Positions 23,541-38,514 of a stretch of DNA of 64,000 nt are shown piece after piece. Numbering within the stretch: the first letter of the stretch is position 1; the number at the start of each line of letters is the position of its first letter. Where the stretch lies: positions 161,408,602-161,472,601 of the forward strand of contig NC_091132.1 of the NCBI RefSeq assembly GCF_040183065.1, read 5' to 3'. The notes beneath the pieces are model-generated. The model was not told the DNA's origin. It saw nothing but the letters and a program-made list of their open reading frames with translations, and did not search any database. A program made the translations under genes and the position numbers. The stretch comes from Periplaneta americana. Taxonomy: Eukaryota > Arthropoda > Insecta > Blattodea > Blattidae.

Positions 23541-23958
23541 GGACTATTCCATTTAGTCACGGACACACATCAGTCACTTCATATTATAATTATTTAAATT
23601 CATTGGCTTTTTTTCAGGTTCAAGATATGACAGAACAAAACATTACATATAGCAGTTTCTTTGAGTAAAATTTCATGGTTTATAATCAAGTGTAAATTTA
23701 AAATATTTGGATTAATGTATCTGTCACGGACACATCTCACACAGTGTAAAATTGTGTTACTCTTGTGAGCAATGAAACTTTTCTGTGAATTTAATAACAA
23801 TGTTTATTTATTCACAGTACTACCCTAAACAGCAATGAACAAGGCACTATTAGGTACTAGACATTAAACTGAAAATCGTCTGTGTACATTGTAATCGATT
23901 AATATTTATTGTCACGGACACACACAGAAATGTCACGGACACACACACTGTGATTATA

Positions 23959-24300
23959 ATGTTATTATACACTGTTTATTATATTGTTTAACATAAAGTG
24001 CTAATAATGAAGACTTATTACAATGACTATTACAAATGTTTATAAATATAAATATGTCATCTACAAATATGAGCATTTTAAGAACACAATAAATACAACA
24101 GAAATTCAAAATTACAATAATGCAATGTATAATGTTATTATACACTGTTTATTATACTGTTTAACATAAAGTGCTAATAATGAAGACTTATTACAATGTC
24201 TATTATAAATGTTTATAAATATAAATACGTCATCTACAAATATGAGCATTTTAAGAACACAATAAATACAACAGAAATTCAAAATTACAATAATGCAAAA
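23959..24300. repeat. 172-bp tandem duplication (two units)
   Basis: Units 23959..24130 and 24131..about 24300 both begin AATGTTATTATACACTGTTT and end AAATTACAATAATGCAA. They differ at only a few positions, so the duplication is recent. It lies on the 3' side of the unnamed transposase-like gene. Confidence 0.85.
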
Positions 24301-25643
24301 AAGTAGGTAGGCTGTAAGCCTATAATAGAGGAGCACACAAAAATGACTGCTAAGTTAAATTGGATTACATTTCAGTCTAATGTATGAAGAAAGTTAATTT
24401 AGATTCCATTAGCTTAGTTTGAAGTCACTTTTTCTATAATAAATTATTCCTAAAATGACAAATTAATTTAAGAATATAAATCAAATCCTAAAAGATTTTC
24501 ATGAAATTGAACAAAGCCACCTCTCATTGTAAGATCAGGTTCATAAAGCTTAGCAACAATACATTCAAAAGAAACACAGTATATGTCTTCATTTGCCGGC
24601 CAATGAAAGAGATTGTTCTTAGCATTATATCTTAAATATTTAATGCTAAAATCAGATTCCTGAACATCCATAATCTGGCCAACAAATTTTCTGCATGACT
24701 TTTTAAGTGGGTATGAGACAATAACCCAGTCTCCTGCTTTGAGAGATGCCTTTTCAAGAGTTTCGGGAAGACAGACTTGTGTTGGTGAAGGACTGACTTG
24801 TTTTCTAAGCTCCACAAACGATGTTTCAGAGTCATTTGATGTTAGCCGGCACTTAATTTTGTATTTTCCGTCTGATTCAATACAGTAAAACTGACGAAGA
24901 CTGGGTATTTGCTGAATGTTATTCCATTTTTCATCTAATGTAGGCTTAACTTCCTCAATTTTCTCTTGTGGAAAATGTATGATATTTGTAGTAGGCATTA
25001 GAAGAGTTGCTGCTTCTGCAAAGTCCTCAGCAGAGAATATATGTACTCGACCAGCACGTTCCTTGCACCATATCAAGTGTTTCAACATTCCCCCTATTCC
25101 ATCGACAGCTCCCTTTCCATGGGAGTTGGCAAAGAAGTGCCATGTACATTTCACCTTCTCTTGCAGAGTCATATTACACAGAGTGTATTTTGTTTGAAGT
25201 GCTGAGCAGCACCATCTGTATTTAGACACAAGGGTATTTATGATTGTGTCATTGAAGCAGTGTGTAGCATACTTGTCATGGTTCAAATAGTCTTTAATGA
25301 AGGCAAATGATTCTTTTGAGGTAGGGGTCCAGACTACAGATGTGTAAATGGCCACTTGATCAGACCCCCAATGAGCTGATTGAACCTCATCTTGGTGCCT
25401 AATAGTATAATTTTCACTGAAGTCAACCTGCATCACTACTTCATGCTCTTTAATGTTATTTCTAATGGTGTTAAAGAAAGTAGATTGTTTATCTTTGATG
25501 TACAGATGCAAAATAAAATCTTGCAACATACTACGCATTTTCTCTATTGCTGTAATTACTGTGCCATGTGACATTACCTTCTGCACAGTGCCAGATTGTT
25601 TTTTCCCACTGAAACCAGATGATCTCCTCATATATATCATCAT

Positions 25644-27839
<2,196 letters not shown>

Positions 27840-29075
27840 ATCATCATCATCATTTTCTGTTACAAGTATTTCATCCCAGTGAGGTCTATTTTTGCATTTT
27901 TCACAATCACCCATTACACACTTCTTGTCACAGATATCACACACAAGAAGTTGACAGAATTCACGAGGATTTTTTGGCACTGCCTTACAGGTTTCAGAAA
28001 TTGTTTGTAACATTAACTGAAAGTTTGCATGACGTTGGCACACATAAACATTGGCTGGTGTTTGACTGTACAATAGGACAGAACTTGCTCAGAACCAATT
28101 TTAATATCAGGATTTTCATTTTTTAAAATCTCGTAAGTTTCTGAGAGAGACAAATAGAGGTTTCGTTTTTGCATCTTCTTTTTTCCTTCAGTGGTTCTAA
28201 CCACAATTGTTTCTTTCATTCCTGGACATCGTCGAGATATGTCATCTCGTTCATAAAACTGATGAACATATAAAATGGCATCAGCAGACAACCTACTGTT
28301 TCTATGTATGATTTATTTAGAGCTAACACCAAAATCATCTGCAAGTTTCCGGACAACAGCTAATTTTTTACGTGGGCTGTTAGGTAGATTTCTTTGTATG
28401 CGCTTCACAGCTTTCCCCAGACTTTGTCGAGATTTATAAGCTGGTGAAGAACTAAATGTTGTAACTTGCATTGGTTGACTGTTCTTTCTCTGTTGTCTTA
28501 ATGCTCGCATGTGTTCTTTGTTCTTTAGGCGAATTAAACGTTTCTTAACTTCTGATAGCATTTTTCTTGCTTGACGCTTTTTTTCGCTGTTCTTTTTTTC
28601 TTCTTCTTCTTTCTTTGCATCAGACATAGCTTCTCTGTATTTGCGTGTCCTTTCTTTAGACGACATGCTACAGTGAAAAAACATACATTTCAGAATCTGA
28701 GAAAGAATATATTATGTAACCACATGCATTACACTGACTGTTCATAAGACCCATTTAAATTCTGTTAATAGTATAGGTTATGTTTTAAGTATTAAGTGAT
28801 TATGCTGTATTAGGCCCTGCTTAGTAGGGGAAGTTTTTAAGTTTCTACCTCTAAATATAGTTCGACAGGGGAGAAAAACAATTTCAAGTGTCACGGACAC
28901 ACATTTTTAATGCTATTACTCAAGATCAGATTTCTTCAACAAATGAGAGTTCTTTGTATTCTATAATGGAGCCTCACCAAACCCTGCTTTGTAGGGAAAA
29001 TTGTAATTTCGTATCTATAATTATAGCTTTACAGTTAAGAAATTTTTATTCCGGGACGTCACGGACACACATTTT

Positions 29076-30102
29076 TGTCAGTATTTCAGATCAGACTAAT
29101 TCTGAAATGAAGAAAGGAAATTATATAATCAAACCTTTGCTAATTAGTAGTATATAAGGTATAGTTTAACTGTCAAGTATAATAATTGTACTTACTTGCT
29201 TCTCATATGACATATTTTCTTCTGAAATCAAGAAACTAAATGTGGTTCATGAAATTAACATTTCACGATCGTGGAAACAGGTCTACCAACTGCTGTATTT
29301 AAATTTTTAGAGAAAAAATAATGTGCAGGCAGAAGTATCCAGATGCCCCGAACCCTGTGAATTGTTTTTCGTTGAAAGATTGAACAATTCAAAATCGCAT
29401 CATCTGGTTGACATTTACGTGGAATGTCCCAGGATAAATTAATAATACCAAAGTTGACCAATTATAATTTACAGAATGCAATTCCGAAGTGGGTGAAGGA
29501 ACTAAGATCTAAATCGAGGCTGACGGTAAGTAGCGTAACGCAAGTAGGAGATAGTTCAGGGAGCAGTGATGAAGGAAGAGGGGAAAACAAGGTGAAAAAG
29601 TATGACTTAAGAAAATGGTGTGGAGGGGAAATTAATCGTGAGAAAAGAAAACTAAGACCTAAATAAAGTAGCAATGTGGGAAAGTTAGCAGTGAAAAGTG
29701 CAAATAGTTAGAGATGTGAAGTGAGAGGAATTGTGTAACACAGGAGGGGGGGGGGGGTAAAAAATTAGAAGTATGGTATTTTTTTATAATAATGGCTTCG
29801 GAGTAAAGTAGTGGAAGAATTGATGTCAGACAAGTAAAGACTAGAGGAAGAATTGCAATAACAAATTAAAAATAAGTAATGACCTAAATGACTTGGACGA
29901 GAGGCGTAAAATGGGTAGACGGACCTGTATACTAATAATGTGAACTGCCGCCTCAACAAAAGGTATGATTTCACCTTCACTTTAATTTTCTTTTGAAATT
30001 TATTGTATGTATTATCACTGTAAACTTTTATATATAGGCTATAGTTGTTCTCTGGATCCTTGTGGTCACCTTTATCGAGGGGCAGATGGTTTTATTTCAT
30101 AA

Positions 30103-30140
<38 letters not shown>

Positions 30141-32300
30141 GTAGTTTCGTAAATTGTCCCCGACACCCCGCTTTTTTCCATCATGAGCTACACGATGTTC
30201 ACGGAGATCGCCAGTGGCCGCCATGATGTTTCGAGGTGGCGCGTGTCTCGAATGGAGCGAGATGAAGCGTGAGAACGCGAGAGAGGGAGAGTCTGCAAGG
30301 AAAGTAGCAAGTTGCATGGTACGTGCGGTAGGGGCAGAGAGGAAGGGTGCGGTCCATGTTCTGGAGTTTATCCCCTGAATTTATAGTATTGATTAGTAGA
30401 AATTGTAGTGATCACTGGGAGAGCTGTAACCTCACCCAACTCGTCCTAAATACGTACCTTATATATGAAAATAGTCATGCGTGAATGATGAACACGGCCA
30501 TATTTGGTTAATATAACAATGGTTTTCAGTGTCGCCAACATAGTAATAATACTACACACCTAATCAAACCTAACTTAATCTCTCTCTCAATACTGCACAC
30601 CTAATCTAACCTGTCACATAATACTACACACCTGTAGTAACATCCCTCACATTTAGTATAATTTCCTTTGCATGCATTGCCGGGCTTGGTGTTGGTGTTG
30701 GTAGCTATCTAGTAGAAGTGGATCGTAATTCCATGAAGAAAATATCGAGACTTTCATAATAATTACATTTACTTCGTTCAGTCTCTGTCTTGTGATATAT
30801 TAAATGTGTTAATGTAGTAATAATTCTATATATAATACAATAAGAATTGAAATGTGTTGTGGTTTTGATAAAAGTGTTGAAAATTGGTTTATAGCGCCAC
30901 ATTGGCAGTGATAAAAGTGTACATTATTCGTTCAGTGGCTAGTAGATACCCTACATTAACCACATATTTTTGTTTTCTTTAACTGCGTTAACTTTTTATT
31001 TTGTGAAGAAAATAATACAGAATACTACTGATATTACACATTATTCTTTTAAAAACTATATTAACAAACAAAAATTTTCACGAAATTTCGGCAGGTGTAT
31101 GAGACATGGCCCAACCACTATCTTGATGCACTTGGGGAGCTATGATGCTAGCAAAATCCGGTTAAGAAAGCCGTTAACAACTGTTGGGAATCATACCTCA
31201 CGACACCTCCATTCTGAATGCTTGATCGTCCACTTCTACTTCGGCATGTGGACGTGAGGTAAGCAGCCCACTGGTTGGTATAGGCATTTAGGGGTGCTGT
31301 AGCGCCACGACATTAACAAATACAAATAAAAAATTTTATTTATTCCAATCAATTCAGATTCTCACTTCAGTTTTCATTATTTGAAGCCTAACTTCTTCCA
31401 ATAGTACAGTAATTATTTTGTAACTATAATAGCTGTAACTTGAGGAATGTAAAACTGCACTTGATACTGTTAGCAAAAAATGAATCAAAGTATCTTATCT
31501 GTAGATATAAAGTTCATAACAACGAGATATTTCGACATCTCTCTAACCTAGTACTCTCGACAAACGAAAAAGCCAACGAACTGGAAAAACAGCTGCTCAT
31601 ACTATTGCAAAATATGTATGCACTGAGAGTACCTCTACGCATATTACAAAATTCTTTCACGGTATTTATAGCCAAACATGCACTTCAATCATCTTACCGC
31701 TTCTGCTTGCAAACATGAATTCCTCAATTGCTGAATGTGTGAAACTCTTCCCATGAACGTTATATTTCAAATGGTAAATGTATATTATTACGTATATACA
31801 ATTAAACATTTCTCGGGTTAAGCATGCATCCTAGCGGCAACTCAGTTATAATGATTGAACAGTGTTTAAATACTCTTCAGAAACAGCGATCATATCTAAT
31901 TTCAAATGCTGATCGCTTATGTAAAGAATGTGGCTACTTGAATTGATGTGTCCTTGTCTGTCAGAAACCTTTTCGATACAGTTTTTATATAAAAAAAAAC
32001 CTCTCAGTAGCAGTGGACATGAGTTTCAAGATTTCCACATTTAAAATCATATTTCGACAAATTTCCGCACTTGTGCGCCCAACATAATATGAAAGAAAAA
32101 GCGATTCTGAGAAAAAAAATTCCGACACTCGCTTTCAGCCCTTGTACATGAGTGTATTTACTCTGAGATTTCCCCGATCTTCAGGAGAGCCTGAGTGGAA
32201 TAAATTTCAGCCACCTGTATTACATTTTAATGACATCGCTAGTCTAAGGGCGTATATGGGTTCAGAGAGAGCTGCAGGTTGAGAAAATTTATATAAAAAA
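29076..32300. other. Largely unassigned 3.2-kb stretch
   Basis: Contains an 80-codon open frame at 29424..29666 (starts MSQDKLIIPKL, ends basic) with no recognised relatives; a run of G near 29748; a (TA)n tract at 30103-30136; a GC-richer block at 30150-30370; and a GC-richer block at 31085-31310 that reads like a dispersed repeat but has no ends I can define. No gene is supported. Confidence 0.4.
30103..30136. repeat. (TA)n microsatellite
   Basis: Perfect alternating TA for about 34 bp. Confidence 0.9.
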
Positions 32301-32317
32301 TTGCATTTCAATTACTT

Positions 32318-33659
32318 TCACCTGAGTGCGTGCATGTGTTCTCTGAGTGAACGAATCGGAGAAGTTTCCCCCCCCCCCCACAAATCGAAATTAAGTAATT
32401 TTTCTCGCGCGTGCGTACGTACATGAACTGTAAAATTTCCCGACTGTGAGAAACTTTTCCCACAGACATCGCATTTGAATGGCTTTTCGCCTGTGTGTAT
32501 ACGTGTATGTGTTATGAGGGCGCTCAATATAGAAAAACTTTTGCCACAGACATCACAGTTGAATAGTCTTTCACCTGTGTGCATGCGTACATGAGATCTA
32601 AGAGAGTCCAACATTGAAAAACGTTTACTACAAGTATCGCATTTGAATGGCTTTTCACCTGTGTGAGTGTATAAATGGGATCTTAGAGAACGTAATATAG
32701 AGAAAGTTTTCCCACAAATATCGCATATGAATGATTTTTGGGCCATATGCGTGTGTATATGGGATCTGAGGGAATCCAATATAGCAAAACACTTTCCACA
32801 GGTATCACATTTGAATAGCATTTCGCCGGTGTGCATTCGTACATGTCTTCTCAGAGAAGCGGATTGTGAGAAACTTTTCCCACAGGAATCACATTTAAAT
32901 GGCTTCTCCCCGGTGTGGGTTCGTATATGATTTGCCAGAATGCAAGAATCTGAGAAACTTTGCCCGCAGGAATAACACTTGAATGGCTTTTCGCGTGTGT
33001 GAATGCGTACATGTCTTCCAAGAGTGGCGGATTGTGTGAAACATTTCCCACAATAATCGCATTTGAATGGCTTCTCGCCTGAGTGCGTGCGAACGTGGGT
33101 TTTCAGATGTCCTGAATCCGAGAAAATGTTCCCACATGAACTGCACTTGAATGGTTTTTCGCCGGTATGCAAGCGCAAATGTCTTCTTAGTGTGGCGCGT
33201 CCCGAGAAACTTTTTCCGCAGGAATCGCATTTGCACGTCTTCTCGCTCGAGTGTGTCCTTACGTTAGTTTTCAGATGTCCTGATTCAGATAAACTTTTCT
33301 CACAGGAATCGCATTTGTACGGTTTTCCTCCTCTGTGTGTTCGTACGTCAGCTCTGAGATGTCCCGATTCTGTGGTGTCTTTCCCAGAGGAATCATATTT
33401 CAGTAGATTTTCGCCAATCTGCGTGCGTACCTGTCTTAGGACAGTCCCCGATTCTGTAAAACACTTCCCACAGGCATCACATTTGAATGTCAATTCTGTG
33501 TGACTATTGCACAATGGCTGCATATTGCTCTTTCTTCTATGCATGTAGTCGTAAATCTCTGATTCAAGTGCACTTTCGGAACCAGGGTTCAATGACGATA
33601 CACCATTTTCCGGAGTTGTGTGCATCTTCTGCGCTACAATACCATCACTGTACAAATTG
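32318..33659 (-). CDS. Zinc-finger exon of gene 2 (ten canonical plus four degenerate C2H2 fingers)
   Basis: The acceptor TTGATTACAG|C at 33660 keeps phase with exon C; the ATG further upstream in the open frame is not needed. After about 55 residues of Ser/Asn-rich linker come 14 finger-like repeats. The first three ([30 protein letters not shown]) have lost ligands. Fingers 4-13 ([10 protein letters not shown] to [10 protein letters not shown]) are complete with TGEKP-type linkers. The last (LNFDLWGGG) is decayed around a C/G homopolymer near 32369-32378. Finger 9 has MAQKS and finger 13 AREKL in place of the usual linker. The stop is at 32318. Confidence 0.92.
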
Positions 33660-36600
33660 CTGTAATCAAAAAAGTTCCCATTAGTGAAAGCTGCGACCAT
33701 CGAGACACCAATAGTAATAAAAATATCAAGAAATTGTGCGATGAGTAAATTCCAAAATTATAAATTGATATGCAAGAATTTTGCATAAAATGCCAAATCA
33801 AGGACTATTCCAATTCTGTAACCTAATATGTTAATATTAGAAACAACAACAACCAAATTTCTTGGCTTAAAAATCGATAATGAGTTAAATTGGAGAAATC
33901 ATATTAAAGAAATTACACCAAATTAAATTCAGCATAGCTTGCTATTAGATTTTCTTAGTAGGTTATTTTACGACGCTGTATCAACATCTTTGGTTATTTA
34001 TCGTCTGAATGAGATGAAGGTGATAATGCCAGTGAAGTGAGTCCGGGGTTCTGCAGCGATAGTTACCCAGCACTTGCTCATATTGGGTTGAGGGAAAACC
34101 CCGGAAAAACTTCAACTATGTAACTTGTCCCGATCACCTGGTTTCGCGGTCAGACGTGCTAACCGTTACTCCACAGGTGTGGACGTGCTATTAGATGTAT
34201 ACAAAAGATAGTAAATATCAATACCTTAAAAAGAATATACTTTGCATACTTCCACATGGCATTGCGTTTTGGAATAATATTCTGGGGAAATACCCACAGA
34301 TAGTAACAGTATATTTCTATTACTAAAAAGTGTAATTAGAATAAGAATATATTGCTAATCTAGGGAATCGTGTAGGACAGTTTTCAGAAAACTACAAATA
34401 ATAACCATGGCTCGTCAGTATATTTTTTCGTTAATAATCTTCTTTGTATGTAATCGTGAAAACTTTGTATCTAATTCAACAGTTCATAGCATAAATACGC
34501 GTCAAAAATGACTTTCATATTCCATCAGCAAGTCTATCGTTCTATCAAAAAGGAGGGCGTAAAAAAAATTTTAAAAATTTTAATAGCCTTCCTAACGATA
34601 TAAAAAATGAAACTCAAAACGTAAGATTATTTAGGGTCAAATTAAAGAAGTACCTAATTTTTCACACCTTTTCTGTAGGTGAATTAATGACATTCAACAA
34701 TGCTTCACGAAATTGATAAAATTTTGTGTTGTACTAGTAGGCAATATTGTCAACCTCTTCTGTATATATTTGAACTAGACTGTGACTATAAATTAAAACT
34801 TTATAATAGTATTAAGTTTTTTTGATTTGTTCAATATTCTAGCTGTGAAGCAATGTATCAATACCATGGAATGTTAATAAATACAATACATTCACCGACA
34901 ATCCATAGCACCAGTATTGCACGTCAATCATCATATTAAGAAATGAAATTTGAGTAACACGATTGTACAAACCCGTCTGCGAATAAGCCGTACGTACTAT
35001 ACCATACCTAAATTCCTATTATAATATTCGACGTAGCCCACATCACAAACAGAACTGTTGTCTAATTTAAGTGTCTTTATAAGTTAGACGGATTAAATGA
35101 GGGGATAGCTAAGTGAGATTAAGCCGAGGTAAGTTGAGAGGATTATTTAAGTGATATGAGGACGAGGAATTGTGTAGTGTGGGGAGACATCGAAATTTCA
35201 CCTAATATTTATATATCAATTCTTGTCCATTGTAAACGAATGATGAATGGTTAAACGCATTTAAAAAAGAACAAATATTAATTTTAAAATTGCAATATTT
35301 GCGTACTTCTCTCAGTAATTTTACCACAGCCATAAGAGTAGTGATGGTCGACAATTACAGAGACCCCGCAGTTGTCTTTCTATGTTTTATGGTAATAGGT
35401 TGTCATCCTCTTCATCATTTACTTGGACCATCGAAACAAGCAGGAAAGGAATACAAACACACCCACCTCTGAGTCAAGACTTCTGATTCCACTGTCCTTA
35501 CTTTCAGCAAAGACTCCTCTCTTACTGTAGCCATGCCAAATGGCTCTGCCTGCAAATAATAAATATAATAGTGAAGTTGGTACCATTTCTGGTGTATAAA
35601 TACACGCAACATGTGTCCTGCATTAAAGAGAGTGAAGTGGAGTGAAACAATGGAGAGTACATAAAATGAACCACTGACATCGTTAAATAAGCAAAAAAAG
35701 GACGTAAAATATAGTACTGAACACAAGATACACATACCTTCTTAGATAATGAAAATGAGGACGCGATGATAATGATGATGATGATGATGATGATGATGAT
35801 TAGGTGGCGGATGTTGATGAAAAGTTAACTTCTTATTTTTCACATTAGAACGATGCCTATTAATATAGAAATCCTTTCCATGTTAATATCAACGTAAAAA
35901 AATAATTTCTTACATTGCATTTTTTGAACTAACAGGTCATTTTAAATTTTTTCGGTATTTTTTAGTCATTTTTAATACTTTGAAGACCTTTTAGACAATT
36001 TGGAATCAATTTTACTTTCTTCTTTACTGATAGGTCTGTTAAATAATTTTCTAAGCAAAAAGGTTAGTAGTAATTACCTACTGAATAAGTGAATAACAGT
36101 GAAGTTTGAGTTTCATAGTTTGGAACAGACTCTGAAGTCCATCCCTCATTCCACTGAAGGTCTCACTTCATGTAACGGAAGTAATAAAAAATGCTTGACA
36201 GCAGCCTAGTTTATGTGAGGACTTAGACCGCTACTGTTCTTTTGTCGGTACGAGGATATCTTTAGAATTTCTGTTTGGAAGGGGGGAAACTTTCACCGTG
36301 TCCTGGACAGTACGTTGCGTCCTCAACATGGTTTGGAAGGGATGTCTACTGTAGTACACAATATTTTGAACACAAAGATTGCAAGAATGCACGCTGCGCC
36401 CACAATTTTTGTCATTCACGCTCCCTCATCTGGAAGACTGGTAACAAAAGTGAAGCCCGGAAGGAGGAAGAGACAGAGAATGAAGACACTGACATGGACC
36501 ATTCCACATTGAAACACATTGTAAACCCTAATTAAAATCCATAGTGTTCTCTTACAACCTTCATTTTGTTGCATGTTCTTTTCCTATATTTTAGCCAAAT

Positions 36601-36803
36601 TCCAGGAAGTTGCATCCTCTCTCCGAGTTTTGCAGGGTACTCACTGAAACTATGTGACTAATTTTTAATAAATTGTGATGGGAGTACGGTGAATAATATT
36701 TAAATGTCACTTTCTTTTAATTTTATGTTATTTTTGCATTAGTTTAAGGGCATTTTAATGATCATTTTAAGTATATTTTTAGGTCATCAACACCCGCCTC
36801 TAA

Positions 36804-36839
<36 letters not shown>

Positions 36840-38468
36840 ATGGGAAAATACTCCTACTTCCAATTATGGAAGGCATCATACACCAGCAGCACGTCCATGT
36901 CGTCTCTTGTGTTGTATACTATATATCTAAGGCACTCGCCATCAGATAAGATTCTGGGCAGCAGACACATTTCCCTTTTGCGGGCAGCAGTCAGCAAGCA
37001 AAGGAAGGGAAGTTACACTGTGTAGAAACAGTATTAGTTGTTGTTGTTGTTTTCTAATGCCAGGCGTTTGACAGTAAAGTCATTTGACCTCTTGCACTCC
37101 AATATTTTTCAAAGATATTATCATGACCAGCCAATGAAGCACAGATGTTAAATGGCAAGTTGTAGCCTATTTAAGTGAACACCATATTTTAACGTTTTAG
37201 TGGCTACTTCATTCACACACAACCCCCGAATGTCTGGAGGACCACACCTGCTGTTGGTCGAAGGGTCCATTGGACCTAGCTGGGAGATCTTGTTGATCAC
37301 CAGCTTTCCCTCCTTAAGCCACTGGAGGACGATTTTAGTGCCATAGCAGGTCAGCACTAGGAACAGAAAAGTAGAAAGAGGAGGAAGGAAAGGGAAATGA
37401 ACCCCTAGGCCTCGAATGCTCTAATGCCGTCGGGATCGAAGAAAGTAAAGAGTCCAGTCAGACGACTGGATAGGAAAGGGTAAAGAGGGAATTAGGTATT
37501 GGATAGAGAAAAATTATACCAAATTCAGTCATTAAAGCATCAAGCTGACCAGTGCTAATGGATGAGTAGCCCCTCCCTTTAGTTCAGCTCGTAAAATTAT
37601 GCTTACTAACAGCTGCACCACGGGAAGGCAGGGATGGGACATTGGGTATTTGTCCAGGTTGGTTCCTTAAAGCCTTCAATGGGAAGGATTAATGGCTCTC
37701 CCCCCTGTATCCGACAGATACCCTTTTGCAGCCGAAAGAGTATGAGTAAGTGAAGCGATAATAAGCGTCATAGCCATACGATGCCCGACTTGATTTGTTC
37801 ATCCCGTGCGGGAAAGTATCTGAAGCCCAATAGGGCACTGTGATGACGGTGCCTGATGGAAGGCATATAATGCAATATAACTCTAGGTTGCAAATCATTA
37901 CATAGTGTTATCTGCAACCAAAGGAGACTGATAAGGGAATGTTATTGACTTACTAGTAGATTCCTTGTGAGGTTTTACTTTCTTCACATATAAGAAATAT
38001 TTATTAGACGTTATGCCTATAAGTCCAAAGAAGCCCAGATTTTGGACATATTACGAAAGAACCTAGTAACAGTAACAGGAGTAAACATTCCCACTCTTTC
38101 TAAAAATGTCTCTATAAATTTTTGTGAATACAAGACAAATTTTCTTCCTGAAGACGAGAGAGATATCGTAAATTAATGCAATGTTATAAGTTGCTACCAC
38201 AGTCACAAAACTTGAGTTGTTGAGGTTGCTAGGAACAATAGACTGTGCCAGTACTATTTCGCATTGTCTGTGATGAAGCAATAGTAGCGATCCTAGTGGT
38301 TAGCAACTATTTATGGATGCATATTTCCTACGTATTGAGCTTCGTGACTATATAGATTACATTGTGCTATTACTACTACTGCTACTACTACCACTACTAC
38401 TACTACTACTATTACTACTACTACTACTACTACTACCACTACTACTACTACTACTATTACTACTACTA

Positions 38469-38514
<46 letters not shown>

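Noticed and set aside
29424-29666. 80-codon open frame as a gene
   Set aside because: No recognised motif, no splice or promoter support and no paralogue in the window. Mentioned only within the unassigned stretch.
32667-33503. Plus-strand open frames across the finger exon of gene 2
   Set aside because: Antisense shadows of the repeated zinc fingers, which lack stops because of their codon pattern.
36758-37025. Poly-Asp and poly-Met proteins
   Set aside because: Translations of the (ATG)n microsatellite next to the TIR element.
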